From positions 434,001 through 498,000 of the forward strand of contig CAWAZD010000001.1 in NCBI GenBank assembly GCA_963786395.1: DNA of 64,000 bases, given 5' to 3'. Under the pieces are notes generated by a model that was given only the letters and a program-made list of their open reading frames with translations, was not told the DNA's origin and ran no database searches. Below are positions 1 through 9,944 of the stretch, in pieces. Positions within the stretch are counted from its first letter, which is position 1, and each line of letters begins with the position of its first letter. This DNA is from Fen-1301 sp963786395. Lineage in GTDB: Bacteria; Bacteroidota; Ignavibacteria; Ignavibacteriales; Ignavibacteriaceae. A program made the position numbers and the translations under genes.

Positions 1-2
1 GT

Positions 3-125
3 GAGATTGGCGGATATGTTGTTGCAGAAGGGACTCCGGAGGAGATTGCTGATAATGAAGAATCATGGACAGGAAAATATCTTAAAGAATTTCTTACCGC
101 CCATTCACTGAACTTTCATCAATAA
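3..125 (+). CDS. uvrA: UvrA C-terminal end (excinuclease ABC subunit A), partial
   Basis: The frame from base 3 is open from the window edge and encodes about 40 residues ending at TAA 123-125. It contains GGYVVAEGTPEEIA followed by GKYLKEFL. This is the typical tail of UvrA, the ATP-dependent DNA damage sensor of nucleotide excision repair, where the last ABC module is followed by a short basic segment. Only the 3' end is present, so the ATPase and zinc motifs lie outside the window. The last 32 bases overlap the 3' end of the helicase gene on the opposite strand, so the two DNA-repair genes converge tail to tail. Confidence 0.85.
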   Translation, partial: EIGGYVVAEGTPEEIADNEESWTGKYLKEFLTAHSLNFHQ

Positions 126-2101
126 GATATCCATCGGCAAGTTTTGAATCGAGCTCTGATATAAACCTTGAAGGCTTTGATAATGTTACCCCCGCCTGCC
201 TGTCAAACAGGTTCATCGGGAAAGTAATAAATAAATTCTGTTTTGCCCTCGTTACAGATACATACATTAATCTTCTCTCCTCCTCAAGCGTTTCCACTGT
301 TTCCGCGGAACGGCTTGATGGGAAATATCCTTCAACTGCATGAATAACAAAAACTGAATGCCACTCAAGTCCCTTAGCGGAATGAATTGTAGACAGCGTT
401 AAGAAATCATCTTCATTAGTCGGCGCTTCAATATCTACCACGCTGTCAATTATAGGTTCAATTGCCATATCGGCTAAAAGGTTATCAAGCGACTTGTAAT
501 TCTGCGCTATATTCTGAAATATCTCAAGGTCCTTGTTTCTCTTATTAAAATCATCATACTTAGTTTTGAAAATAGGAGTATAATAATCAAGCACTAACTG
601 CAGCTTCTCTGACGGCAGATCTTTTGAAGTATGAATATTGTACAAAAGAGTAAATAAACCGTGAAGCTTTTCACTCTTGAATGAAGGCTGTGTATCAGGT
701 CCGGCTTTTATTGTAAGATGTGCTGTTGAAAGTTCATCCATTATTTTCTGTGCTGATTTAGGTCCAATCCCTTCATGAAGCAGCAGAACCCTGTACCAGC
801 TTACAACATCCTTTGGGTTTGAGGCAATCCTTAAAAATGCAAGCACATCTTTTATATGTGCTGTTTCAACAAACTTCATTCCTCCGAATTTCTGGAATGG
901 AATATTTGCTTTTGCAAGTTCAATCTCAAGATCGAATGAATGGAATGAAGACCTGAATAAGGACAGAAATACTCTTTAGCGGTATTCCTTCCTCATGCAG
1001 CTCAAGGACTTTATCTACTATGAATTTTGACTGGTAGTTTTCCGTTGATGCTGCAATAATAATCGGAAGAACTCCGCCTGTCTTATGTGTGAAAAGTGTT
1101 TTTGTGTATTTCTCAATTGCGGTTCTGTTTATATGATTAGCAAGGTCAAGAATATCCTGCGAACTCCTGTAGTTTTCTTCGAGCTTAATAATTTTAACAT
1201 CTTTAAAGAGAGTAGGGAATTCCATTATGTTTCTGAAGTCAGCGCCGCGGAAAGAATAAATTGACTGCGAATCATCTCCCACAACCATTACATTATTATT
1301 TATACTTCCAAGTGCTTTTACTATTGATGCCTGCAGATGATTTGTATCCTGGTATTCATCAACCATAACAAATTTAATAGAACTTAATAATGATTTGGCA
1401 GCGGCTCCGCCTTCTTCCAGAAAATTCTTCAGGTAAACAAGCAGGTCATCATAATCAAGCAGGTTATTTTTTCTTTTATACTCGACGAAGATTTTTTTAA
1501 TATCAAGTATCCTCTCTATCTGTTCAACGAAGTGAGGATAATTTACCTCAATGATATCTTCAATTCTTTTCCCGGTATTTACGCTGTAGCTGAAAACTTT
1601 ATTTAATGTTTCTTTATTCGGGAACCGTTTTTCTTTGGATACAAATCCAGCCTGCTGGCGGATTAGATTTATAACATCCTGGGTATCTCCCTGATCCAGT
1701 ATTGTAAATGAAGGTTCAAGCCCTGCTGCCTTTGCATATTTGCGCAATACAAGGTTGGCAAATGAATGAAATGTACCCCCGCTGATTTTTGAGCATCTGT
1801 TGTCAAGCAGCAGTGAAGCACGGTTCATCATTTCATTTGATGCCTTCCGTGTAAATGTAAGGAGAAGAATTGATTTCGGATCATAACCCGTTTCCACCAG
1901 CCGCGCAACTCTGTAAACAAGTGTCCTTGTTTTTCCTGTCCCTGCACCTGCAATAATCAGGTAAACACCTTCAACAGCAGCAACCGCTTCATATTGGGCA
2001 GGATTAAGTTCATTCCTGTAATTAATAACAAAACGGGCTTCGTCTATCTGCTGTTTTTCAAAGCCCGCTAATCTTTTAAGTGTATACTTTTTCTCGATCA
2101 T
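94..2101 (-). CDS. UvrD/PcrA-type superfamily I DNA helicase, one frameshift
   Basis: ATP-dependent 3'-5' DNA helicase of the UvrD/PcrA/Rep family, acting in repair and replication restart. The N-terminal piece carries Walker A GAGTGKTRT near residues 52-60, LTFTRKA, Walker B VDEYQD near 250, GDDSQSIYSFRGA and LEENYRSS. The C-terminal piece carries the later motifs LSTIHSAKGLEW, EEERRLMYVSVTRA. The two pieces lie in different frames. Reading through with one extra base near 955-960 restores ISVLIRSSFHSFDLEIELAKA continuing into GGMKFVETAHIKD, giving about 669 residues, normal for the family. It starts at ATG 2101 directly after the stop of the upstream gene (TAGATG), so it is likely the third gene of a floA operon. 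A single indel in a gene of this type is probably a sequence error, though loss of function cannot be excluded. Confidence 0.88.
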
Positions 2102-2716
2102 CTATTCGAATGCTTTTGGTTTTCCCAATATCTCTGAAATAACAATATAATTTTTAAGTGCTTCGGGGTGGCGTAAATTTTCCTTTATACTTTCCCTGAA
2201 TCTCTTTGCAGTTTCTTCACTGCTGATTTTTTTATCAGGAATTTGTATTATTCCCGAAATAGTTTCCTGCTTAATTTCTTTTTTATATTCTTCCTGACTT
2301 GTAACTTCGTATGATGTTTCAGGGGCATCAAATGGAATAGGAACTTTAGATTCAGGGGATCCCTGCTTCCGCAGGGATGACAAAGATGGCTCGGATGACA
2401 ACGGTCCAGAGTATGTCTGACGCGGTGAAGGCAAAGGTGTCGGAGTTTGAGCCGGAGGTTCCATCCCGAACATTTTGGCTATTTCCCTTTGTATAGCATA
2501 ATCATCAACATCAGGTTCAATCCTTACCGGAGGCTTATAAACTGGTGGTGCAGATGCCCGCGGTGCATAAACCGGAGGGGCTTCTCTTCCTGCACTCCAG
2601 GGATCAGGCGTAAGAGGTTTCTTCACCGGTTCCTGAGGTCTTTTTTTGAATAAAGACCTCAGGGCTCCGAGAACAAAAATAATAATTACTATATATCTGA
2701 AAAATTCATGGTCCAT
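2102..2716 (-). CDS. Membrane-anchored hypothetical protein with Pro-rich linker
   Basis: A 204-residue protein of unknown function. Residues 5-20 form one hydrophobic segment (FRYIVIIIFVLGALRSLF), followed by basic residues, which suggests an N-in single-pass anchor. Residues 25-140 are low complexity and rich in proline, alanine and serine. The C-terminus (KRFRESIKENLRHPEALKNY) is charged and looks like the conserved part. The linker contains SLRKQGSP, the translation of a dispersed palindrome at about 2360-2390, so a repeat seems to have been inserted in frame. Its ATG overlaps the floA stop (TAATG), and its stop abuts the helicase start, so it is translationally coupled in a three-gene operon. 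Confidence 0.7.
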   Translation of the reverse strand: MDHEFFRYIVIIIFVLGALRSLFKKRPQEPVKKPLTPDPWSAGREAPPVYAPRASAPPVYKPPVRIEPDVDDYAIQREIAKMFGMEPPAQTPTPLPSPRQTYSGPLSSEPSLSSLRKQGSPESKVPIPFDAPETSYEVTSQEEYKKEIKQETISGIIQIPDKKISSEETAKRFRESIKENLRHPEALKNYIVISEILGKPKAFE

Positions 2717-3704
2717 TATGGATTGTCTTTTTTCTGTTCCGGTTTAGCAATTGAACTTCTCATATCAGTATCAGCCTGAACATTCTTCATTTTATAATAA
2801 TCCATTATTCCCAGATTACCATTTCTGAAATGCTTCAGCCATTGCTTTTGGAACTTCAGCTTCGGCTTCTACAACCTTAGCTCTCATAGCGGCAACCTGT
2901 GCAATATTTTCCTGTTCAAATGCAACAGCAGCGGCTCTTCTTTCTTCGGCTTTTGCCCTTGCAATTTTAAGATCAGCTTCTGCCTGATCAGTCTGCAGTT
3001 TAGCACCGATATTTGTTCCAACATCTACATCAGCAATATCTATAGAAAGTATTTCAAATGCAGTGCCTGAATCAAGTCCTTTTGATAATACACTTTTTGA
3101 AATTCTGTCAGGATTTTCGAGTACATGTTTATGACTGTCGCTTGCGCCGATTGTAGCAACAATACCTTCACCTACTCTTGCAAGAATTGTAGCTTCACCG
3201 GCACCGCCGACTAACCGTTCAATGTTAGCTCTTACTGTAATTCTGGCGACTGCTTTTAACTGGATACCATCTTTTGCCACACCCGCAACTAATGGAGTTT
3301 CAATAACTTTGGGAATTACTGACATTTTAACTGCATCAAGAACGTCCCTTCCTGCAAGGTCAATAGCTGTTGCCCTTTCAAAAGTTAATCCTAAATTTGC
3401 TTTATCGGCAGAAATTAAAGCATTGATTACTTTAACAACATTTCCGCCTGCAAGATAATGTGCTTCTAATTTTCCCTGGTCTACTTTTATTCCTGCTTTT
3501 GTAGCTGTAATCATGCTTCTAACAATAATTACAGGTGGAACTTTTCTTAACCGCATTCCGACTAAATCGCGGAATATCTTCATCCGTACTCCGGAAAAAT
3601 ATGCAGTTATAAATAAGCCCTATCGGCACAAAATAAAGGAACATTATCAGAAAGAAAACTGCAAGCACTATAATTAACACAGAAAGTCCGGTTAAAGCTT
3701 CCAT
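2716..3704 (-). CDS. floA: FloA-like flotillin family scaffold protein, frameshifted
   Basis: Bacterial flotillin-like protein that organises membrane microdomains. The N-terminal piece (from ATG 3704) has the membrane hairpin region LSVLIIVLAVFFLIMFLYFVP. The middle piece has KIFRDLVGMRLRKVPP, an SPFH-like core and an Ala/Glu-rich coiled tail AEAEVPKAMAEAF. Reading on in the third frame gives GNLGIMDYYKMKNVQADTDM, the family's characteristic C-terminus, ending at TAA 2716-2718. Summed over the frames the protein is about 329 residues, matching the roughly 330 expected. At least two frame breaks (near 3590 and 2826) interrupt it. Sequence error is the simpler explanation because all three segments are well conserved. 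It is the first gene of the unit with the downstream anchored protein and the helicase. Confidence 0.85.
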
Positions 3705-4135
3705 TCACACTCCATTTAATATTTGATTTAAATTTAACTAAATATCGCACTTATTACCAATGTAAATAGAATAATAAGGGGATGAGTCCCTATATTGTAT
3801 TTAATTTAGTCGTTGTAATCCCAGGCATTAATGCCTGGGCTATTGAATTTACATTTCAAAAATTCTCTTAATTACCTATCTTTGTTGGAGTTCTTATAAA
3901 AATATGTGATTTAAACTCACAAAGACCCCCAGGTGGTCAAAATATATTTGAATTTGAGCTTTTACCTTAATATTATTAGAATGAAACAATAATAAAGGAA
4001 TAAAGTATAAATCTTAAGTTCCTTACTAAAAGTGAAACATTCGACTCCCCCCGATTGCATCATCTTTTTGAACCCATTGTTCAATAATTTGCTTGTAACA
4101 GGAGGAATTAAATTTAATGACACAAGGATAATAAT
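3705..4135. other. Intergenic region between divergent floA and clpC
   Basis: A 431-base AT-rich divergent spacer that should hold the promoters of both genes. I see one perfect 20-bp palindrome (3820-3839) and one TATATTTG box at 3943-3950 on the clpC strand, which fits the Bacteroidota minus-7 consensus TAnnTTTG but has no clear minus-33 partner. No convincing small gene is present; a minus-strand open frame running into clpC looks like a shadow. Confidence 0.5.
3820..3839. repeat. Family R1 palindrome (GCCTGGG type)
   Basis: CCCAGGCATTAATGCCTGGG is a perfect 20-bp palindrome. The same core recurs at the left ends of repeats near 6771, 15501 and 31615, so this is a minimal or remnant copy of that family. 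Confidence 0.75.
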
Positions 4136-6638
4136 ATGGACGGAAATTTTTCGGATAGACTCCAGGACGTAATAAGACTCAGCAGGGAAGAAGCTCTGAG
4201 GCTTGGGCATGATTACATCGGTACCGAACATCTCCTGCTCGGAATAATAAGGGAAGGTCAGGGTGTTGCTGTAAGGATTCTTAGAAATCTGGACGGCGAC
4301 CTGATGAAATTAAAAAAAGCTATTGAAGATACTGTTAGAACTTCAGGGGGTACTTTAACTATTGGAAATATTCCGCTTACTAAACAAGCGGAAAAAGTAT
4401 TAAAAATTACGCAGATTGAATCTAAAATTTATAAAGCTGATGTTATTGGTACTGAACATTTACTCCTTTCGCTTCTCAGGGATGAGGATAATATCGCTAC
4501 TCAAATTCTTCATCAGTTTAATATTACTTATGATTCTGCAAGGGCTGAACTGAACGCAATGCTCAGCACTAAAAATCCTAAGGACGCTCCCGGCGGACAG
4601 GTTCCTCCACCGGATAAAAAACTCGAAAGAACCAAGACACCTGTTCTTGATAATTTCGGACGCGACTTAACTAAACTTGCCATAGATGATAAACTTGACC
4701 CCGTTGTTGGCAGGGAAAAGGAAATTGAACGCGTAGCTCAGGTTCTCTCAAGAAGAAAAAAGAATAACCCGGTTCTTATTGGTGAACCAGGCGTTGGCAA
4801 AACTGCCATTGCTGAAGGGCTTGCACTTAAGATTGTTCAGAAAAAAGTACCGCGCACACTGCAGGATAAAAGAGTTGTTACTCTTGATCTTGCTGGACTT
4901 GTTGCAGGTACAAAATACCGCGGTCAATTTGAAGAAAGAATGAAAGCTCTCATGAATGAACTTGAAAAAGCTAGAGATGTTATTCTGTTCATTGATGAAC
5001 TTCATACAATTGTAGGTGCCGGCGGCGCATCAGGATCGCTTGACGCGTCAAATATGTTCAAACCTGCTCTGGCACGCGGCGATATACAATGTATCGGTGC
5101 TACTACTCTTGATGAATACAGAAAATATATTGAGACCGATGGCGCTCTCGACAGAAGATTCCAGAAAGTTATGGTTGAACCGCCAAGTTATGAAGAAACT
5201 CTTCAGATCCTTGATAATATTAAATTCAAGTATGAAGAACATCATCATGTGCGATATTCAAAGGATGCCATTGAAGCCGCAGTAAAATTAAGCAACCGCT
5301 ATATTACTGACAGGCATCTTCCGGATAAGGCAATCGACGTTCTTGATGAAGCAGGTTCAAGAGTGCATATGGGTAATTTTGAAGTACCGCAGGAAATTCT
5401 GGACTTTGAAGCTGATATAGAAAAAGTAAGAGTCGAAAAAGCTTCAGTGGTAAAGAAACAGGATTACGAAGAAGCAGCAAGACTAAGAGATAAAGAAAGA
5501 AATCTCCAGAATGATCTTGAAGCAGCAAAGCGTGATTGGGAAACTAAAACAAAAGATTTAGTCCATGATGTGAGTGAAGAAGATATTGCTACAGTAGTTG
5601 CTATGATGACAGGTATTCCTGTTAACCGTGTTGCTCAGACAGAATCTGAGAAACTAATGAAAATGGAAGATGCACTTAAAATGCATATAGTCGGTCAGGA
5701 TGAAGCAGTTCTTAAATTGACTAAGTCAATTAGAAGAGCCAGGGCAGGACTTAAAAACCCCAACCGCCCTATCGGCAGCTTCATATTCCTCGGTCCTACT
5801 GGTGTAGGTAAAACTGAACTATGTAAAGTTCTTGCAAGATATCTTTTCGATACCGATAATGCTCTTATCAGGATCGACATGAGCGAATACATGGAGAAGT
5901 TCTCGCTTTCAAGATTAGTCGGAGCGCCTCCGGGATATGTTGGTTATGAAGAAGGCGGTCAGTTGACTGAGAAAGTAAGAAGAAGACCATATTCGGTTGT
6001 ACTTTTTGATGAGATTGAAAAAGCTCATCCGGATATATTCAGCATTCTTCTGCAGGTTCTGGATGACGGTATACTTACCGACAGTCTTGGCAGAAAGGTC
6101 GATTTCAAGAACGCGATTATAATAATGACATCAAATGTCGGTACAAGAGACATCAAGAATATTGGTTCATTCGGCTTTGGCGGTGAATCAACCGGTGATC
6201 AATACAATGCATTTAAAGAGTACTGTTGAAGATGCTATGCAAAAGCTCTTTAATCCTGAATTCCTAAACAGAGTTGATGAAACAATTGTATTCCGCAATC
6301 TTGAAAGAACCGATATACTTAAAATAATTGACATTGAACTGAGAGATTTGTTGAAGAACATACATGAAAGCAAGATGTCAATTCATTTGGATGATTCAGC
6401 AAAGGATTTCATTGTAACGAAGGGATTCGATCAGAAATACGGTGCGCGTCCTTTAAGAAGGGCAATCCAGAAATTTGTTGAAGATCCACTTGCAGAAGAA
6501 ATCCTCAGAGGCACATTTAAAGAAGGCGCGGCTATTCTTGTTAAGCATGTAGAGAATACCGAAGAGCTTATATTCGTTGGTGAGGAAAATGAACCTCCTC
6601 AGAAAGAAAAAGAAATAACCGATACCGGCGAAAAATAA
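4136..6638 (+). CDS. clpC: ClpC-type ATP-dependent Clp protease ATPase subunit, one frameshift
   Basis: AAA+ unfoldase that feeds substrates to ClpP. Residues 1-140 hold two Clp_N repeats (GHDYIGTEHLLLGIIREG, ADVIGTEHLLLSLLRDE). The first AAA module has Walker A GEPGVGKT at 216-223 and FIDELHT. A UVR segment (KKQDYEEAARLRDKERNLQ) lies near 430-450, diagnostic of ClpC over ClpB. The second AAA module has Walker A GPTGVGKT near 553. The frame breaks at about 6212: FGGESTGDQYNA then continues as LKSTVEDAMQKLFNPEFLNR in another frame after removing one T. The C-terminal ClpB-D2-like domain ends with TDTGEK. Total length is about 834 residues, normal for ClpC. A terminator follows at 6703-6736, so it is probably monocistronic. 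The single indel in a T-run is likely an error. Confidence 0.92.
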
Positions 6639-6648
6639 CATTTCCTTT

Positions 6649-6694
6649 GTAGGGGCGGGTCTGTGACCCGCCCGATAAACGCCGAAGGCGTTTA
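6649..6694. repeat. Family R2 twin-hairpin repeat, copy 1
   Basis: Two adjacent short hairpins: GGGCGGGTC-TGT-GACCCGCCC followed by AAACGCC-GAA-GGCGTTT. A second copy at 9820-9866 has paired base changes in both stems, and a decayed copy lies at 16946-16990. It sits between clpC and its terminator. Confidence 0.85.
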
Positions 6695-6702
6695 CTATTG
6701 TT

Positions 6703-6736
6703 AACCTCCGTGGTGTAAAAACCCGGAGGTTTTTTT
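6703..6736 (+). terminator. Rho-independent terminator after clpC
   Basis: AACCTCCG and CGGAGGTT form the stem and are followed by a run of T (TTTTTTT). It lies 65 bases after the clpC stop. Confidence 0.8.
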
Positions 6737-6760
6737 ATAGCTCGGTCATTTAGATAATCT

Positions 6761-6849
6761 CATGCATGAATGCCTGGGTTAGAAGAATAAATATTGGAAC
6801 TATTATAATTTTAAATATATTCTAGCCCAGCCCTTTAGGACTGGGGAAA
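6761..6849. repeat. Family R1 long repeat, copy 1
   Basis: A 77-bp core (6771-6847) starts TGCCTGGGTTAGAAG and ends with the hairpin CAGCCCTTTAGGACTGGGG. It matches 15501-15577 with only two differences. It lies directly downstream of the kinase stop on the minus strand. Confidence 0.8.
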
Positions 6850-6851
6850 TA

Positions 6852-8213
6852 TTAACAATTAAACATCAACGTAAATATAGTCTGCTCATTTGGCTGTGAA
6901 ACCACCGTAATATTCCCGCCATGCTGACGCATAATCTGCCGGGCAAGACTTAGCCCTATCCCTGATCCGTTTTTCTTAGTTGTGAAAAATGGAATAAATA
7001 TCTTCTCCTGCACATTTTCCAAAATCCCTTCACCATTATCTTTCACATAAATCAGCACCTGTCCTTTTTCCCCCATTACTGCATTCATCGTAATCTCCGG
7101 CGCTGCCGTTTCTTTAAGTGCATCGATTGAATTAAGTAATAAATTAATAAGCACCTGCTCAATCATCTTTGGATCAACAGTCAATTCAAGACTTTCAGGC
7201 TCGACAGTATAATTGAAAACGATCTTGTCTTCCGATAACTTATTCTCAAGTAATTTGTGCACCTGGCGAAACAAATCATCAATTTTAATTATTGAAAAGT
7301 CAGGTACAGGAATTTTAGTAAGTGCCCGGTAATTATTCACAAATCCTATCAGCCCCTCGCTTCTGCGGCGGATTGTTTCTATTCCCGTTTTTATATCCGC
7401 AAGGTTACCATTATCAATTGTATCTTCTTTAAGCATTGTTTCAATTGTTTGGGCAAGCGAGGAAATAGGAGTAATTGAATTCATTATTTCATGGGTCAAA
7501 ACACTTATTAACCTCTGCCAGGCTTCCATTTCTTTTTCGTCAAGCTCTCTCTGTATATTCTGGATAGAGACAAGCTTGTACATCTTATCCTGCCTTTTAA
7601 ATTCAGTGGCATAAAGTAGAAGCTGCGAGAGTTCATTATTATCAACAAACTTTACTAATTCTTTTTTACCTGCTTCAATTGAAAGTAATTTATCAAATAC
7701 CGGTTTGTTATTAGACTCCAGCGAATTAATACTAACCAGGCTGTTTATTTTAAGTAGTTTTTTAGCCGCGTTATTTATCAATTCCACTTTGCCGGATTGT
7801 TGATAGGAGATAAGCCCCATCCCAATATGCTGAATTATAGTCTGAAGAAACCGCGAGTGTTCTTCTTTTTCATTTCTAACATTTCTGAATTCATTGAATA
7901 CTTCATTAAGTGCATCTTCCAGTTCCTTAAAACTGCCCCCCATTCCACTTGATGGAAATGTTCTCGTAAAGTCGGAATATTTTATGGTTAATAGAAATGC
8001 ACTTAATTTCCGGTTTGTAATATCCAGATACTTAAACAGAGAATAGATTTCATATACAGCGATAAGTATTAATAGACTAATAAACAGAAAGGAAAAATTG
8101 TTTAGAAATAATACCGGGGCTGCGGTTATGGTAGCAGTTAGTAGTAGAATTCGGATTATAACATTGAGTCTGTAAGCATTAAGTATGTTTGAATAATTAT
8201 TTTGCCTTGACAT
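6852..8213 (-). CDS. NtrY-like membrane sensor histidine kinase
   Basis: A 453-residue kinase with no frame breaks. Two hydrophobic segments near residues 15-60 (VIIRILLLTATITAAPVLF, FLFISLLILIAVYEIYSLF) form a membrane hairpin with almost no periplasmic loop, so the signal is probably intramembrane or cytoplasmic. A PAS-like region follows (GMGLISYQQSGKVELINNAA). The HisKA box is LISVLTHEIMNSITPIS near residue 240. The ATPase domain shows the N box INLLLNSIDAL, G1 VKDNGEGI, and G2 GSGIGLSLARQIMRQHGG. It starts 3 bases after the stop of the sigma-54 type regulator gene, so the two form a two-component operon. The adjacent divergent efflux cluster is the likely target, by analogy with similar Bacteroidota neighbourhoods. 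Confidence 0.88.
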   Translation of the reverse strand: MSRQNNYSNILNAYRLNVIIRILLLTATITAAPVLFLNNFSFLFISLLILIAVYEIYSLFKYLDITNRKLSAFLLTIKYSDFTRTFPSSGMGGSFKELEDALNEVFNEFRNVRNEKEEHSRFLQTIIQHIGMGLISYQQSGKVELINNAAKKLLKINSLVSINSLESNNKPVFDKLLSIEAGKKELVKFVDNNELSQLLLYATEFKRQDKMYKLVSIQNIQRELDEKEMEAWQRLISVLTHEIMNSITPISSLAQTIETMLKEDTIDNGNLADIKTGIETIRRRSEGLIGFVNNYRALTKIPVPDFSIIKIDDLFRQVHKLLENKLSEDKIVFNYTVEPESLELTVDPKMIEQVLINLLLNSIDALKETAAPEITMNAVMGEKGQVLIYVKDNGEGILENVQEKIFIPFFTTKKNGSGIGLSLARQIMRQHGGNITVVSQPNEQTIFTLMFNC

Positions 8214-8216
8214 AAG

Positions 8217-9591
8217 TTATAGTCCGAATTTTTCAATGCGCCGGTATAGTGAAGCTCTTGTAATTCCGAGTTCCTTTGCGGCAAGTGTTACATTCCCGTT
8301 ATTTTTGTTTAGAATTCTTTTAACAGTCATCTTTTCAATTTCATCCAGTTTAAGGTTTTCAATGTTTCTGCCGGGTTCAGTTTCTTTTTGAGTAAACCAG
8401 AAGTCGGAAGGAAGGAGCATTTACAGACTCGCACATTATTACTGCCCGTTCAATTGCATGCTGAAGTTCGCGTACGTTACCGGGCCATTCATAATTCTCG
8501 AACATATGAATAGTGGTTTTGTCGAGACTGAGTGTTTGTTTATGATACTTCCTCATATAAACAGTAAGAAAATATTCTGAAAGTAACTGAATATCCTCGC
8601 CCCTTTCTCTTAACGGAGGGACGTTGATTTCAACAGTATTGATCCGGTAAAGCAGATCCTGTCTGAATTTCTTTTCTTCAACCATCTGGTAAATAGGCAG
8701 ATTAGTGGCACAGACAAGACGGATGTCAATATGGTTTATATTTTGTCGAGCCAACCTTTGCTACCTCGCGGTTCTGCAGAACAGTTAATAATTTAGCCTG
8801 CAGCTCAACAGGTATATTTCCTATCTCATCAAGAAATAATGTTCCGCCGTTAGCAACTTCAAACCGCCCGGGTTTATCATCAATCGCATTAGTATATGCT
8901 CCTTTTACGTGACCGAATAATTCGCTCTCAAAAAGCGACTGGCTGATAGAACCCAGGTCAACATTAACAAAAACCTCATCTCTTTCTTAATGATTGTTTG
9001 TGAACAGCATGAGCAACCAGCTCTTTTCCTGTTCCATTTTCTCCAAGTATTAAATATGTTAGCATCCGTGGCGGCAACTTTCTTTATAACAGAAAATACT
9101 TTTTGAATTGCGGGAGATGTGCCAACCAGATCCTGGAAATGTTTATCGTAGTCTGTTCTTAACAGACTTTGCTGAAGTCTGAGTTTCTCCAGTTCCAATC
9201 GTGAAGCCCTTAGCTTCATTGCGGAAAAGAATGTAGCAAGAAATTTCTCGTTCTGCCACGGCTTTGTAATAAAATCTATCGCCCCTTCTTTTATTGCTTT
9301 TACAGCTTTCTCTACATCGCCGTATGCAGTTATTAGTATAACTATTGCTGAAGGATCATATTTCAATATTTCTTTAAGCCAGAAAAACCCTTCCTCACCA
9401 CCCGTGGTATCTTTGGAGAAATTCATATCAAGAAATATTACGTCATAGGATTCCTGGTTTAGATATCCGGGAAGCAGCGCGGGATTTTTTTCGGTTGTTA
9501 CTGAGGTATATGGTTTTAATAAAAGACGTGCTGCAATTAGTACATCCTCATTATCATCAACAATAAGGATTTTTGAACTATTATTCTGCAT
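8217..9591 (-). pseudogene. NtrC-family sigma-54 response regulator, several frameshifts
   Basis: Receiver - AAA+ - Fis-type HTH architecture spread over several frames. Receiver: KILIVDDNEDV with phosphoacceptor Asp about residue 55 (VIFLDMNFS) and a conserved Lys in ITKPW. AAA+ domain: ILGENGTGKE (Walker A), SELFGHVKGAYTNA, GTLFLDEIGNIP, LLYRINTVEINVPPLRER, WPGNVRELQHAIERAV. C-terminus: NGNVTLAAKELGITRASLYRRI, a Fis-like helix-turn-helix. The sigma-54 contact loop, GAFTGA in most members, reads GAYTNA here. Frame breaks occur near 9060, 8985, 8755 and 8420. The start is taken as ATG 9591 (MQNNSSKILIVDD); an upstream GTG at 9618 would add nine residues. Each domain is conserved, so either sequence error or recent decay would explain the breaks. 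Confidence 0.82.
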
Positions 9592-9785
9592 GATTAATCT
9601 TTGTTCGTTTCCGGACACTAAATTAACGATATCGTACGTTACTTCCGCATTGATTCTTCAATTTAGCGTTAATTTAGTTGTTTTTACATTTAATTACATA
9701 ATAATGAGCAAAAAACATTCCGGTATAGTATTTGAAAAATGATACATCAGTTCACTATAAAATGCCAAAAATCTTGATTGTTATA

Positions 9786-9810
9786 TTCCCGCGAAGGCGG
9801 GAATCCATGC
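9786..9810. repeat. Family R3 palindrome (ATTCCCGCGAAGGCGGGAAT)
   Basis: A perfect stem ATTCCCGC / GCGGGAAT with a short loop, followed by CCATG. Other copies are at about 17028-17046 and 19433-19457, and a diverged one is inside the coding region near 2360-2390. It is directly followed by an R2 copy. Confidence 0.8.
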
Positions 9811-9819
9811 AGCGAATTC

Positions 9820-9866
9820 GTAGGGGAGGGTCTGTGACCCTCCCGATAAATGCCGAAGGCATTTAC
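9820..9866. repeat. Family R2 twin-hairpin repeat, copy 2
   Basis: Stem 1 is GGGAGGGTC-TGT-GACCCTCCC and stem 2 is AAATGCC-GAA-GGCATTT. Compared with the copy at 6649-6694, each stem has a C:G pair replaced by A:T or T:A on both sides, preserving pairing. Confidence 0.85.
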
Positions 9867-9944
9867 CTTTTGAATAATTCTATAAGTCGAAGTGCAATGA
9901 AGAATCTCTTTTTAGTAAATAAAAATGAAACAGTATAATTCAGC

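Larger units (their letters stand above)
9592..9944. other. Divergent intergenic region, regulator / adaptor genes
   Basis: This 353-base spacer should hold the promoter of the efflux cluster and that of the regulator. The left 170 bases are AT-rich. The right half is occupied by repeat families R3 and R2 (9786-9866). I looked for a sigma-54 box (GG-N10-GC) and found no convincing one. Confidence 0.45.

Noticed and set aside
3962..4231. Minus-strand open frame of 89 codons across the clpC start
   Set aside because: It overlaps the clpC start antisense, has no recognisable domain and low-complexity hydrophobic composition; treated as a shadow.
6150..6250. Programmed frameshift in clpC
   Set aside because: No slippery heptamer followed by a stable structure is evident, ClpC is not known to be recoded, and many other genes nearby carry similar single-base breaks.
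9592..9944. Sigma-54 promoter (GG-N10-GC) for the efflux cluster
   Set aside because: The nearest match, CGGTATAGTATTTGAA near 9720, lacks the GC doublet at the right spacing. No other candidate was found by eye.
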